From: Catalinimonas niigatensis
Lineage (GTDB): Bacteria; Bacteroidota; Bacteroidia; Cytophagales; Cyclobacteriaceae
Direction: 5' to 3'
NCBI RefSeq assembly: GCF_030506285.1
Contig: NZ_CP119422.1
Span: 5,877,501-5,941,500, forward strand
Length of the DNA stretch: 64,000 nucleotides
The notes beneath the pieces were generated by a model. It saw only the letters and a list, made by a program, of their open reading frames with translations. It searched no databases and was not told where the DNA came from. A program made the position numbers and the translations under genes. Positions 8,441 to 16,932 of this stretch are shown here, in pieces (the stretch's first letter is position 1; each line of letters begins with the position of its first letter).

Positions 8441-8505
8441 TAAAGAAACCAGCAATTGGCCTATCTATCAATGATCTATGTCATATGAAAAGCTAATTAA
8501 CATCA
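8441..8505 (-). promoter_or_regulatory. Paired boxes upstream of the L,D-transpeptidase gene
   Basis: Box TGATCTATGTCA (8472-8483) and box TAATTAACATCA (8494-8505, one mismatch) have centres exactly 22 bp apart. On the minus strand the octamer TTTCTTTA (8448-8441) begins 29.5 bp from the proximal box centre, a partial match to TAnnTTTG. Confidence 0.7.
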
Positions 8506-8548
8506 AGTATTGATTTTTGCTGAAGCAGGTCGTAAAAATCTGTATTCA

Positions 8549-9517
8549 CTATCCTAAGACTGATTTTGCCAACATCAGAAAAATGAGAATGCTAAGTATG
8601 TCCTGAATAATGGTAGCAAGTGGTCCTGAGCCAAAAGCAGGATCTATACCAAAATGGTGCAATATCCAGGGAAGGATTAATCCTACTGAGGTAGCCAAAG
8701 TGCCTGCTGCTATGATAGAACCTCCTACGATCAGTGCAATCTGTATATCCTGTGCAATTAGCATTGCCACAGGTATGCTAAGCACACCTAGTATCAGGCC
8801 TATCATCAGACCTGTCCGCAGTTCAGTATAGATCATTTTATAAATACTTATTCTGCTCAAGGATAATCCTCTGATCACCAGCGTTTCAGTTTGTGTGCCA
8901 ATAGCATCTGCCAGATACACAATTCCCGGTACAAAAAATGACAAAGTGATATAACTTCTCAGCATATGCTCATAGTCTGCCATGAGGTAAGATGAGAGGA
9001 AAGAGCCACTTAATCCTATCAGCAGCCAGGGAAGCCGGTGTTTGAGACTACGTAGAGGAGGCTCAGCTACTGACTTTCGGGCATGCGTACTTTCTTTACT
9101 GATACCCGCCAGTTTATGCATATCTTCAATATGTTCTTTCCGCAACGTTTCAATGATAGTCTGAGAAGGAATGACACCCAGGAAATGCTCTTGCTCATCA
9201 ATGACCGGTACAGCGGAAATATTCCTGAAAATAGCATGGGTAGCGATATATTCCAGAGAATGATGTATTCCTACAGCATGACAAGGCTGCATTAACTCTG
9301 TTACTTTTTTGTCAGGTGCACTTTTGAGCAGCTCATGAAATGCAAAATAACCCTTCAGGTGGTTCTGAGCATCTGTTATAAAAATATACAGCGTTTCTTC
9401 CCAATCTGACTTTCTGATCTTTTCCAACATTTTTTCCACGGTATCCTCAACATACGCTACTGGAACATGAGTATTGATGTAATGTAATACCTCCTCTTTT
9501 CTATTTCTATTCGTCAT
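8549..9517 (-). CDS. CBS-domain plus MgtE-type divalent-cation channel domain protein, short form
   Basis: A 322-residue membrane protein. Residues about 35-135 hold tandem CBS motifs (LYIFITDAQNHLKGYFAFHELL; ISAVPVIDEQEHFLGVIPSQ). About 165-322 is an MgtE transmembrane domain with five hydrophobic segments, including IGTQTETLVIRGLSL and GIDPAFGSGPLATIIQDILS, which match the conserved NAGTQ..T..VRGLA and DPA..SGP..T...D pore motifs. The N-terminal MgtE helical domain that senses Mg2+ is nearly absent, and two usual pore residues differ (ADAIGTQ for GGNAGTQ). It may transport a metal under nucleotide control. It is downstream of the Crp/Fnr gene by 15 bp, in the same operon. Confidence 0.8.
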   Translation of the reverse strand: MTNRNRKEEVLHYINTHVPVAYVEDTVEKMLEKIRKSDWEETLYIFITDAQNHLKGYFAFHELLKSAPDKKVTELMQPCHAVGIHHSLEYIATHAIFRNISAVPVIDEQEHFLGVIPSQTIIETLRKEHIEDMHKLAGISKESTHARKSVAEPPLRSLKHRLPWLLIGLSGSFLSSYLMADYEHMLRSYITLSFFVPGIVYLADAIGTQTETLVIRGLSLSRISIYKMIYTELRTGLMIGLILGVLSIPVAMLIAQDIQIALIVGGSIIAAGTLATSVGLILPWILHHFGIDPAFGSGPLATIIQDILSILIFLMLAKSVLG

Positions 9518-9532
9518 ATCTTTATCCTTGGG

Positions 9533-10225
9533 TTAACAATCCGGAAAGGGTTCATTCATTTTGCTTTCTAGCTTCTCTAAGTCCAGGATAATAAAATGCT
9601 TCTTCTTAAAGTAAATGATGCCCTCTTTTTCAAATTCAGCCAGTATACGATCTAAGGTGATAGTATGCTTACCAACATATAAACTAAACCATTCGCTGGA
9701 AAGAATGACTTGTCCGAAACGTTGGACTGTCTTCTGTTTTTCACACTGAAATAGTAACTGCTCAGCCAGTTTCTTTCTTAAGGAATGAAAAGTTTGCTGC
9801 AGCAGAAATTCAATCTGCTCTTCCAGGTGATGGGTCAAGTTTTGGATAAAATAAGACGCAAACGGAGGAGAGGTATGCAGCAATGAAATGAAATGATGAC
9901 TAGGCGTTTTTATTAATTCTGTCTCTTCTATGCAAACGGCTGATTCTGCATAAAGCTTTTTATTGAATAAAGTACTGTAGCCAAAAAAACTATCTACTTT
10001 GTGGATATCACGTATGGTGATTTGTCCTGATTGATTGGTTTGATAAGTCTTTACAGCGCCTTGTAGCACATGATACACAAATAGGGAAGGAGCGCCTTCT
10101 CTATAAATTTCTCGTCCTATTTGTAGTGAAATCCTGGAATGCTCTTGACAATCCAATTCTTTCAATGGACCAGAAAGCCCCTCTTGAAAAAAACTGCTGT
10201 GGATACGATCAGGCCGGTGGAGCAT
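9533..10225 (-). CDS. Crp/Fnr family transcriptional regulator
   Basis: A 230-residue protein with a cyclic-nucleotide-binding-like beta roll (about 30-125; IYREGAPSLFVYHVLQGAVKTY), a long dimer helix (about 125-155), and a C-terminal winged helix (SSEWFSLYVGKHTITLDRILAEFEKEGIIYFKKKHFIIL). The recognition helix keeps the Arg of R-E-T-x-x-R-type helices (TITLDR) but lacks the usual Glu. Cysteines at about 26, 97, 163 and 230 do not form the N-terminal CxxC-type Fe-S signature of FNR. The gene lies inside an operon that begins with a BON gene behind a paired-box promoter, so it may control its own expression. It is a leading candidate for binding the boxes, but not proven. Confidence 0.85.
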   Translation of the reverse strand: MLHRPDRIHSSFFQEGLSGPLKELDCQEHSRISLQIGREIYREGAPSLFVYHVLQGAVKTYQTNQSGQITIRDIHKVDSFFGYSTLFNKKLYAESAVCIEETELIKTPSHHFISLLHTSPPFASYFIQNLTHHLEEQIEFLLQQTFHSLRKKLAEQLLFQCEKQKTVQRFGQVILSSEWFSLYVGKHTITLDRILAEFEKEGIIYFKKKHFIILDLEKLESKMNEPFPDC

Positions 10226-10263
10226 CGTATAATTTCTTGAAATAATGAAAAATGTATGTTTGC

Positions 10264-10710
10264 TTAAGATATGACATCTTCTGCCCAGTAAAAGAACTCT
10301 TTTTTTAATTGTTTGAATTCATTGAACAAATACTCTGCCTGCTGTTTTACAGCCTGGTGTCGGGCACGATACTCTTCATCCGATACATTAATGTTATTTT
10401 GTAGGATGTTGGCCAGGTACCTTTCGTGTGCCTGAATGTCATCTTTTATATTATTCAACAGCGTAGAAAATTGTGTTAACTTAACCTGTAGTTCTGTGGA
10501 ATGAGTTCTTTGCTTTTCTGGCAATATTTTTTCCATGAACTTCAGGTGAAGCTTATGAAGAAAGTTAGTCTCGTCACTCATAAAGGCCATTTCGTTCTGC
10601 CATTCGTGGCTTTCAAAGTGTAATACATCCAAACTTGCCTGCAACAGATAAGTGGACTTGGGAGTTTGAAGAAATTTCATGTGGTTTTGTAATTTAAAAT
10701 GATCAGACAA
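10264..10710 (-). CDS. Hypothetical helical protein
   Basis: A 148-residue protein that I do not recognise. It is almost all predicted helix, rich in Lys, Glu, Gln and His, with heptad-like stretches (about 75-140: LQVKLTQFSTLLNNIKDDI and VKQQAEYLFNEFKQLKKEF) that suggest a coiled coil or helical bundle. No signal peptide or membrane segment is visible. An alternative start is ATG 10680. It is positioned between the PPOX-like pseudogene and the Crp/Fnr gene on the same strand (gap 38 bp), so it is probably co-transcribed with the regulator. Confidence 0.65.
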   Translation of the reverse strand: MSDHFKLQNHMKFLQTPKSTYLLQASLDVLHFESHEWQNEMAFMSDETNFLHKLHLKFMEKILPEKQRTHSTELQVKLTQFSTLLNNIKDDIQAHERYLANILQNNINVSDEEYRARHQAVKQQAEYLFNEFKQLKKEFFYWAEDVIS

Positions 10711-10769
10711 TTTTTCCTGGTCTCGAAACTTATATTTTACCTTTTTTCAAACCTGCCGGTTTTTTTCTA

Positions 10770-11095
10770 TTAACCTGATCCTGTAGATGATTGTATTTTT
10801 AGTTTCAGTTGAAAACTCCTCTGAGAATTCATTGCGGGTTTAGCAGTTTCGCTGGTGATCAAAGACATAAATCTGCTGATCAGAAACGGCAATCCTTTAA
10901 TGGCATCCTGGCCTTCAAGTTCCTGATAACAATCCCAAGCAATTATAACTTTGCCAGTTAGCCGTATCCTGTATATGCTCTACTTCAAAGCAAATATTGA
11001 GGTTTTTGCTTTTGCTCAGCGCAACAGCCGATTCGTCCTATGAGTTGATCTAGCAATACCTTCTCTATTTGTTCTGGAATAAGCGTGTCTATCAT
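10770..11095 (-). pseudogene. Remnant of a PPOX-class flavin-binding (pyridoxamine-oxidase-like) gene
   Basis: No single long frame exists, but three consecutive frame pieces on the minus strand read as one protein: MIDTLIPEQIEKVLLDQLIG.RIGCCAE (from ATG 11095), then NLNICFEVEHIQDTANWQS, then VIIAWDCYQELEGQDAIKGL.PFLISRFMSLITSETAKPAM to a stop at 10770. This is the order of the PPOX/NimA-like FMN-binding split-barrel family (L.....GRi.c..., N.n.cfEve, ...W.sv...G.y.el). The flavin-contact middle segment (about 35 residues between CCAE and NICF) is deleted, and there are two frameshifts. It lies 6 bp after the FAD-oxidoreductase gene, in an otherwise intact operon. Confidence 0.75.
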
Positions 11096-11101
11096 AATTT
11101 T

Positions 11102-12658
11102 TCAATTGTGTTCAACAATCACTTTTTGAAAGTCATTTGTCGTTGCTACTGAAGGTAAGGAAGGAATGAATTTCTGTTTTTCCTGTTTACAGATCATTTG
11201 GATCACTCTTTTGCCAGACATGGCAGAAGGAGGAAGCCCACCACCAGGTTCTACCCATTGACCAGCCATGTAAAAGTTTTCAAGACCTGGTAGCTTTTTT
11301 TTCATTTTTTTCATAAAGGTATCTTTAGTAAGCCTCCAGCCTTCATAGCTTCCTTTATAGACTCCTGTGTAGTTTTCGTAGGTAATGGGGGTAGCCAGAT
11401 CCATCATTTCAACTTTACCCATAATTGCAGGAAACCTAGCAGTTAGCCTTTCCAATAGGTCCATCAAAAACCTTCCCTTCTCTTTTTTGTACTTGTCTTG
11501 ATCCTTTGCCAATGCTTTCCAGTACTCATAATCTGTTTCTATCATAGAAGTGATCAGGGTTTTGCCTTCAGGAGCCAATGTAGGATCAAAATTATAAATT
11601 TGCACAGAAAGACGATTGTGAACAGTAGTTCCAGCTTTCAAAGGATTGTCTAAAGGAAAGCTCCTTCCCAAGGCTGTTCCCTCTAAACCCTTGAATGGAT
11701 AGTTGATGCCGAAAGAAGCAAAAAGAACAGGTTTAAAAAGTGGGAAAGAAAGATAGTAGCGATCAATTTTTTTGTTTTTATACTTTCCCTGCAACATGTG
11801 GTAGATGGTCGTATATCCATCAGCAGCAGAAACTACATAATCAGCATATAACTTTCTGCCGTCTTCCAGAATAATTCCTTTGGCACAATCATTACGTACC
11901 AGAATTTCTTTTACAGGAGCTTGATATTGGATAGCCCCGCCTGATGCAAGAAACTTGTCCACTATTTTTGCAGTAAAATGTCCCGATCCTCCCACAGGAT
12001 ATCCGGCCTGCTGATTATTCATCCATCCCAGCGTAAAAAGAATGGCGATTATGGGCATGTCTTTGCCCAAGCCAAAAAAAAGCGTTTTTAAATAAGGGTT
12101 TTCTATCTTTTTAGCGATATCGCCACAGGAATACCTGGCCCACTTCAGTATTTCTCTGTATACATAAAATCCTTTGAAACTTTGGCCTAAGTTTGCCCAT
12201 ATATTGCTGAAGCTTTGCTCCTTACCGTTAGGATGAAAGTTATGGCTTTCCTTTAAAACTCGAATGGCCCGTGTGAAGCTATGAATAAACCTTTTCTCTT
12301 CCGGGGCTAATCCCAGCAAGTGAGCTTTAAGCTTATCAGGATCACAGAAGAGTATTACATCTTCTCCTTCCACGTTTTCAAAATGTGCAAACCTATCGTG
12401 ATTGACCATTTCAGTTCCATGAATTGCTCCCAATTCTTTCCACAGTTCATACATTTTGTTGCCGGGTCCTGAACCTACCAGCCAATGGATACATCCATTG
12501 ATCGTATAGTCTTCATGCTTCCAGGAGGTGCACTGGCCTCCGGCTTTTTCAGCTTTTTCAAGAATAGTTACTTTAAAGCCATTGATGGAACCATAATAAC
12601 CAGCCGATAAGCCAGCGATACCCGCCCCTATGATGATGATAGATTTTTCCTTTGCCAT
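11102..12658 (-). CDS. FAD-dependent oxidoreductase of the phytoene desaturase / carotenoid isomerase type
   Basis: A 518-residue protein with an N-terminal Rossmann FAD motif, IIIIGAGIAGLSAGYYGSING, a following acidic strand end (VTILEKAEKAGGQCTSW), and a C-terminal FAD-contact segment NFYMAGQWVEPGGGLPPSAMSG, the order expected for COG1233 (phytoene desaturase, carotene isomerase, retinol saturase relatives). No carotenoid genes lie nearby, so the substrate is open. I place the start at ATG 12658, directly after an AGAGGAG run, rather than at 12670. It is 82 bp downstream of the BON gene and probably shares its promoter. Confidence 0.8.
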   Translation of the reverse strand: MAKEKSIIIIGAGIAGLSAGYYGSINGFKVTILEKAEKAGGQCTSWKHEDYTINGCIHWLVGSGPGNKMYELWKELGAIHGTEMVNHDRFAHFENVEGEDVILFCDPDKLKAHLLGLAPEEKRFIHSFTRAIRVLKESHNFHPNGKEQSFSNIWANLGQSFKGFYVYREILKWARYSCGDIAKKIENPYLKTLFFGLGKDMPIIAILFTLGWMNNQQAGYPVGGSGHFTAKIVDKFLASGGAIQYQAPVKEILVRNDCAKGIILEDGRKLYADYVVSAADGYTTIYHMLQGKYKNKKIDRYYLSFPLFKPVLFASFGINYPFKGLEGTALGRSFPLDNPLKAGTTVHNRLSVQIYNFDPTLAPEGKTLITSMIETDYEYWKALAKDQDKYKKEKGRFLMDLLERLTARFPAIMGKVEMMDLATPITYENYTGVYKGSYEGWRLTKDTFMKKMKKKLPGLENFYMAGQWVEPGGGLPPSAMSGKRVIQMICKQEKQKFIPSLPSVATTNDFQKVIVEHN

Positions 12659-12740
12659 TACTCCTCTCATTTGATTTAGTGAAACTCAAAGTAATTCCCC
12701 TTTTTGAGAGAAATTACTGAGTGAATAAATTACATATGGA

Positions 12741-13415
12741 TTAGAGTAAGACGGTATCAAAAGATATCTCCAATTGATTCTCCACCTTAGAAACACCGGG
12801 AGTAAGCCAGGCTGCTCTTTCCGCATCTTTCTTTTCAGCCAAAGAACGGACTTTACCTTTGAGAATAGCTTTGCTTCCCTCTATTTCAATGGTTATTCTT
12901 TCAGCATCTAGCTGAGCATGCCTTCTGAATGCGTTTTTGATGTGCTCAGATACCTCAGAGGGTTTTATTTTTGGTTTGACTATGATAGAGTTAGTCACGC
13001 CTTTTACGCCGATGAGATTTTCAACAGCATCTTCAGCGGCTATTTTCTGATAATACCAATCTACTTCACCCTCCAGAGTAACCCAGGCCTGATTGACAAT
13101 GAGTTTTACCTTATCCTCAGGCACATTAACATCCCAGCGCAATGCATTACTTGCCGCTTTGGCTACATCTTCATCCGTGCGAGCGTTACTGTGAGGAAGT
13201 TTAACTTCTACTTTCTCCACAATGGCTTTCACCCCTTCTATTTTTTCAGCGGCTCTTTCAGCTTCTCTTTTTTTGTAGTAAGAATCGGTAAATCCCGAAA
13301 GAGTAACAATACCGTCATTGACACTAACTCCGATTTCTGCGGGTTTAAGAGGGAATTTCCATTCCAGTTCAGCCATTACATCCTTCTGAAGTTCACGATC
13401 TGTTTTCGTTTTCAT
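12741..13415 (-). CDS. Triple BON-domain protein
   Basis: A 224-residue protein made of three BON domains (about 5-70, 75-145, 150-220), each with the V..G.VtLsG.V....k..Ae.ia..i.GVk.v.n.i pattern, for example GIVTLSGFTDSYYKKREAERAAEKIEGV (written here as the first repeat). No signal peptide is seen, so a cytosolic location is likely. The paralogue at 43855-44523 begins MKTDHELQQDV, which supports ATG 13415 (MKTKTDRELQKDV) over the upstream ATG at 13472. BON domains are thought to bind lipid or membrane surfaces, as in OsmY. It heads a six-member minus-strand operon that includes the Crp/Fnr gene. Confidence 0.9.
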   Translation of the reverse strand: MKTKTDRELQKDVMAELEWKFPLKPAEIGVSVNDGIVTLSGFTDSYYKKREAERAAEKIEGVKAIVEKVEVKLPHSNARTDEDVAKAASNALRWDVNVPEDKVKLIVNQAWVTLEGEVDWYYQKIAAEDAVENLIGVKGVTNSIIVKPKIKPSEVSEHIKNAFRRHAQLDAERITIEIEGSKAILKGKVRSLAEKKDAERAAWLTPGVSKVENQLEISFDTVLL

Positions 13416-13493
13416 GATTTTAAAAAATTTAGGTTGATTTTGTTTTTTGAAATTTTGTATTATGAAATTCATAAAATTACAAATGAGGTAGAA

Positions 13494-13527
13494 TGATCTA
13501 AATCATTGCTCATCTTGATGTTGATCA
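13494..13527 (-). promoter_or_regulatory. Paired boxes upstream of the BON/Crp operon
   Basis: Box TGATCTAAATCA (13494-13505) and box TGATGTTGATCA (13516-13527) have centres exactly 22 bp apart and both fit TGAY-N4-RTCA perfectly. The -7 element at the expected distance is weak (GAATTTCA, 13470-13463). The segment down to the gene resembles the promoter at 16964-16997, which shares the same proximal box. Confidence 0.8.
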
Positions 13528-13676
13528 GTGAATCTTTATAAATTGTTCTTACACTAAGAGAGTAGGAGATGAGAGATATATTTGAATCTCCTAGGAAAAG
13601 GTTAGCTTTTAAGAACTGTGTAAATTATACTTCCCTTGTCTAGCCAATAAGTTTGCACACCAAAAAATTAATTGAT

Positions 13677-14171
13677 TCAATGGATAGCTTTAGGGTTGAT
13701 GTGTGTTTTTGCTAGTATGGAAAGATCCAGATCAATTTCTTTTTCCTCTGAAAGCGATTCACCAAGCAACTCCTTGATTTCAAGCAATCTTAATTCTTTA
13801 GCGAAAACACTCAGCGTTCCGTAGCTTGCCATGTTGTGGTGACAGAGATGTTGTATGGATGTAATGATCCCTGCATCCCTAACTGCTGCATCCGTGCACC
13901 TGACAGCAAGCTCCTCTGCTTCTTCAAGTAATCCTTTTACACCTTTATTTATCTCTCCATGAAAATTCCTTTGTAAGAGAGAAAAAATCTGCTCTATGCG
14001 TTGAAGATGTTTTCTTTTTGTCCCTAATTGATGGTCTATGGATTTTTGTAACTCATTGCTTGAAGTTCTTTCTCTTAACTTTGGAAAGGCTTCCAACTGT
14101 TGCCGTTCTCCATCATTTTGTTCTTTCAACTGCTCTACTAACAGTTCATTCAAATCTTGTATGAATTTCAT
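13677..14171 (-). CDS. DUF892 (YciE/YciF-type) ferritin-like protein
   Basis: A 164-residue helical protein that matches the DUF892 family: ERQQLEAFPKLRERTSSNELQKSIDHQL, then KHLQRIEQIFSLL, KGVKGLLEEAEELA, DAAVRDAGIITSIQHLCHHNMASYGTL and a closing LLGESLSEEKEID. The conserved Glu and His positions of the ferritin-like four-helix bundle (E....H...E and the H....YG segment) are present, though a His replaces the usual Glu of VEHYEIAAYG. Family members are stress-induced and may bind metal. It follows the tyrosinase gene by 45 bp and probably belongs to the operon starting with the DUF2267 gene at 16871. Confidence 0.85.
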   Translation of the reverse strand: MKFIQDLNELLVEQLKEQNDGERQQLEAFPKLRERTSSNELQKSIDHQLGTKRKHLQRIEQIFSLLQRNFHGEINKGVKGLLEEAEELAVRCTDAAVRDAGIITSIQHLCHHNMASYGTLSVFAKELRLLEIKELLGESLSEEKEIDLDLSILAKTHINPKAIH

Positions 14172-14216
14172 GGTTTTAATATTTAGAAGACGTAATGAGT
14201 CATCACGAAATTTTCC

Positions 14217-15635
14217 TTATCTCACGACAACAAGTTTCTGGCTCAGGCTATTCTGTCCTATGGTGACCATACAAACGTATGTGCCCGAACTAAGCAACTC
14301 TCCTTCCAAAGTAAACTGTTGTGCTCCCATACCTACTTTTCCCGCCTCTTTTGTATAAATAATCCTTCCTTCATGGTTAAAGATCGTCAGCCTTACCTCA
14401 ACATCATGCTCATGAACTGTATATGCAATCGTTACCTGACCATGAGCAGGATTAGGGAAGATATGTAGTTGTCCATGCTCATCAGAACCATGACCATCAT
14501 GACCACTTCCATGATGGTCATGCATTTGTTCACTAAATGCATCAGGAATGACATCAATCCCATATACATTCTTAAAAGGTTTGGATTTCAGGGCTACAGG
14601 AATACTTCTGGCATTGGTGTTCATGTTGTTATCCTGATCAATTTTGGCCGTGAAAGTGCTTCCGTTTCTGGCCTCAAAACCAGGCTTGAGCACAACTTCA
14701 GTGACCGATTCTAGTTGGGCAGATTTTCCGGCAGGTACAATAAAATTGTTCTCCGCCTGAATCTTATACTGGTAATAAAATACCTCTACAGGGCGATAGG
14801 TATTACTCACCTGATATTGATCCAGTAAAGCCAGTTGATTCTCTGCATAAAAAACACCCAGACTTCTGGAATCTACAAGGCTATTGGGGTTGACCGCTGG
14901 CAGGACTTTACCATCAAATGAAAAAACACCATCATAGCGTGGCATGCTGGTTTTGGTAAAGCTGGAAGTGCCATACATAGTCTGCCATCTCTGCCATATT
15001 TTATCCATATAGCAGTGATGCAGATAAAATATAGGATCAAAAGGTGAGTTACCTGCTTTCATCACGCCTCCCACCCAGAGATGGGCACCGGTATGTACGA
15101 TTTGAGTTTCTAACCTGGGGGAAAAGTCCATAGAGGTTAAAGTAGAGGTACTCGCATAATAATTGGTCAGGGCCAAAACCTGAGAAACATGACTACTACT
15201 CGGTAAGGAAACCTGTGCTCCGAGGTTCCGGTTCAGATTCCAGGCAGTGTTAAACTGACCCATGAAACTCTCATCCCATATGGGATCAGTAGTAGTACGG
15301 TTTTTAGTCTCATCCCAGTAGGGAAGACTTAGTCTGGGATTAAGCGTCTGCATGGCCAGCTCTACTTCTTGCATCTGCTTTCTGTGCCAGGCCAGGAACA
15401 CATCGTTCTGAGGCAGATTCTTATGTATACCAGCCATAAAAGCATTGTGATAACTAGCCAGATCACTGATCAGATCGGGACCTTCTCTGAGCTGATAAAA
15501 AGCAGCTACCAGGGCATCTTTCTCTGATTGGGTCATTTCTGTAAAGTTCTTGCGTATACTTTGCGCAGAAGTTACCTGGATTGTAGATGCTATGATGATA
15601 AGCAAAACCACAATCTTTTTGTTGAGTATTTTCAT
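14217..15635 (-). CDS. Secreted tyrosinase-family copper oxidase with type IX secretion sorting domain
   Basis: The 472-residue protein has a signal peptide (about 1-24). The tyrosinase domain (about 30-250) shows the CuA site HNAFMAGIH and FLAWHRKQMQEVE, and the CuB site VHTGAHLWVGG and PFDPIFYLHHCYMDKIWQRW. A short LKPGFEARNGSTFTAKI module (about 315-335) is a beta-structure often seen before the sorting signal in Bacteroidota. Then comes a His/Asp/Gly-rich linker (about 375-392) and a C-terminal T9SS type A domain (LHIFPNPAHGQVTIAY ... SSGTYVCMVTIG ... KLVVVR). It is therefore predicted to oxidise phenols on or outside the outer membrane. The His-rich linker may bind copper. It is in the operon behind the paired boxes at 16964. 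Confidence 0.9.
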   Translation of the reverse strand: MKILNKKIVVLLIIIASTIQVTSAQSIRKNFTEMTQSEKDALVAAFYQLREGPDLISDLASYHNAFMAGIHKNLPQNDVFLAWHRKQMQEVELAMQTLNPRLSLPYWDETKNRTTTDPIWDESFMGQFNTAWNLNRNLGAQVSLPSSSHVSQVLALTNYYASTSTLTSMDFSPRLETQIVHTGAHLWVGGVMKAGNSPFDPIFYLHHCYMDKIWQRWQTMYGTSSFTKTSMPRYDGVFSFDGKVLPAVNPNSLVDSRSLGVFYAENQLALLDQYQVSNTYRPVEVFYYQYKIQAENNFIVPAGKSAQLESVTEVVLKPGFEARNGSTFTAKIDQDNNMNTNARSIPVALKSKPFKNVYGIDVIPDAFSEQMHDHHGSGHDGHGSDEHGQLHIFPNPAHGQVTIAYTVHEHDVEVRLTIFNHEGRIIYTKEAGKVGMGAQQFTLEGELLSSGTYVCMVTIGQNSLSQKLVVVR

Positions 15636-15659
15636 GGTTGTCAGGATGAAAGAATAAGC

Positions 15660-16370
15660 TTACCTCTGAGCTTCCAGTGTTTGTATCCTTTTTTCTTGCG
15701 CTATAATGTGGAGTGTCAGCTCTTCAATTTTCTGCAAAAGCTTGTTCTGAAACTCAGCCACATCTATACCATTTTCCTTTACTTCAGCCGCAGAAGGCAT
15801 TTCTGGCAAATGCTTGTATTTCACAACATACTGCTCTACCTCTTGCAAAGACATGAGAGGGTAATCTTTTTCAAATACATAATCAGCGATTTGAATGTCA
15901 GTCATCACCCGTACTTCATTGGCCCTGATGCCTCCATTGACAGAAAGTCTGGCCAGAGGAGAAGTAGTGCCGATGCCCACATTGCCATTGTTGAGTACAG
16001 TCATTTTGGTACTGCCACGGAGCTTGATGCGGATTCTATCAGCTGAACTATAGGCGTGGTTGATGTAACCGTCTCTGAATGAGTTTTCATGCCCGATCTC
16101 CATACCGGTTGTCCCATTGGACTGTAACTTTATAAGGGTGCTTTGCATGCCACTGCCATTTTTGTTGAATACAGCTACCGTTTGATTGGAGCCGCTTTCC
16201 GAGACATGAAGTATGGAAGACGGGCTGCTCAGCCCAATACCTACCCTTCCGGTTCTGTAAGTTGTATTACTGGTAGAAGTACCACCTGCCCATTGGGCTT
16301 GGGCAGAAGTAAAGAAACACCATACAAAAATGGCTACCAACCCTGAGAATCTTTGTAATGAAGTTTGCAT
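15660..16370 (-). CDS. Secreted tail-fibre-like repeat protein with C-terminal coiled-coil
   Basis: A 236-residue protein with a signal peptide ending near SAQAQ. It carries the GRVGIGLSSPSSILHVS and GNVGIGTTSPLARLSVNG repeats typical of Bacteroidota tail-fibre-like surface proteins. The C-terminus, YPLMSLQEVEQYVVKYKHLPEMPSA.EVKENGID followed by a helical FQNKLLQKIEELTLHII stretch, is a common trimerisation or intramolecular-chaperone-like end in this group. Function is unknown; probably a surface or extracellular trimeric protein. It sits 24 bp upstream of the tyrosinase gene, which suggests joint export. Confidence 0.75.
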   Translation of the reverse strand: MQTSLQRFSGLVAIFVWCFFTSAQAQWAGGTSTSNTTYRTGRVGIGLSSPSSILHVSESGSNQTVAVFNKNGSGMQSTLIKLQSNGTTGMEIGHENSFRDGYINHAYSSADRIRIKLRGSTKMTVLNNGNVGIGTTSPLARLSVNGGIRANEVRVMTDIQIADYVFEKDYPLMSLQEVEQYVVKYKHLPEMPSAAEVKENGIDVAEFQNKLLQKIEELTLHIIAQEKRIQTLEAQR

Positions 16371-16421
16371 GAGTTTGTGAGGTTAAGGGTAAAAACTACG
16401 AATACAGTAAATCGTAAAAAC

Positions 16422-16871
16422 TCAGGTAAAAGCTGCCCTGATCAAAGGGTGCAGTTCCTTTGGTAAGTTATCCATGATATCCTCCCATTCACCTGGAGAT
16501 ACATATTTGCCTAATGCCTTAAAAATTTTTTTGATGATAAAGGTTGCTTTTTCGTCATCACCAAAATCATCTTCGCCAATAGCACGGTTTTTTATTTTCA
16601 CTGTGTCGATAAATTCCTCCATATGCCTTATCCGGGATGGTTTTTCACCATATTTCCATTCTGTCACATACATTCCTTTTATGAATAGAGGCAACTGTGC
16701 TATGAGTTGAAAGGATTCCTGCATAGGAATTCTGTCTCTTAAGGTATGTAATACTGCTTTGAGAATTCTTTCGGCTTTCCTGACATTGTCCGGTTCTTGA
16801 ATTTCTTTGGCAAGTTCAATAAGAAGCTTATTAGCTTCAGAAGCATAATGATCAAAATAATGCGTTGTCAT
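16422..16871 (-). CDS. DUF2267 family protein
   Basis: An intact 149-residue DUF2267 protein, the best reference for the family in this window: ADNVRKAERILKAVLHTLRDRI-type first repeat (here EPDNVRKAERILKAVLHTL), then MQESFQLIAQLPLFIKGMYVTEW, and a second repeat ending KYVSPGEWEDIMDNLPKELH. Cytosolic, helical, function unknown. It heads a probable four-gene operon (DUF2267, tail-fibre-like protein, tyrosinase, DUF892) with gaps of 51, 24 and 45 bp, and has a paired-box promoter upstream. Confidence 0.85.
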   Translation of the reverse strand: MTTHYFDHYASEANKLLIELAKEIQEPDNVRKAERILKAVLHTLRDRIPMQESFQLIAQLPLFIKGMYVTEWKYGEKPSRIRHMEEFIDTVKIKNRAIGEDDFGDDEKATFIIKKIFKALGKYVSPGEWEDIMDNLPKELHPLIRAAFT

Positions 16872-16932
16872 AACCAGTTCATTTAAAATTGTTGTTTTAC
16901 ATCATTTTCACGAGAAGAAATTTGATGCCTAA

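Noticed and set aside
13416-13472. Upstream ATG extension of the first BON gene
   Set aside because: The close paralogue starts at the internal MKT; the extra residues are Asn/Phe/Lys-rich and look like AT-rich leader sequence.
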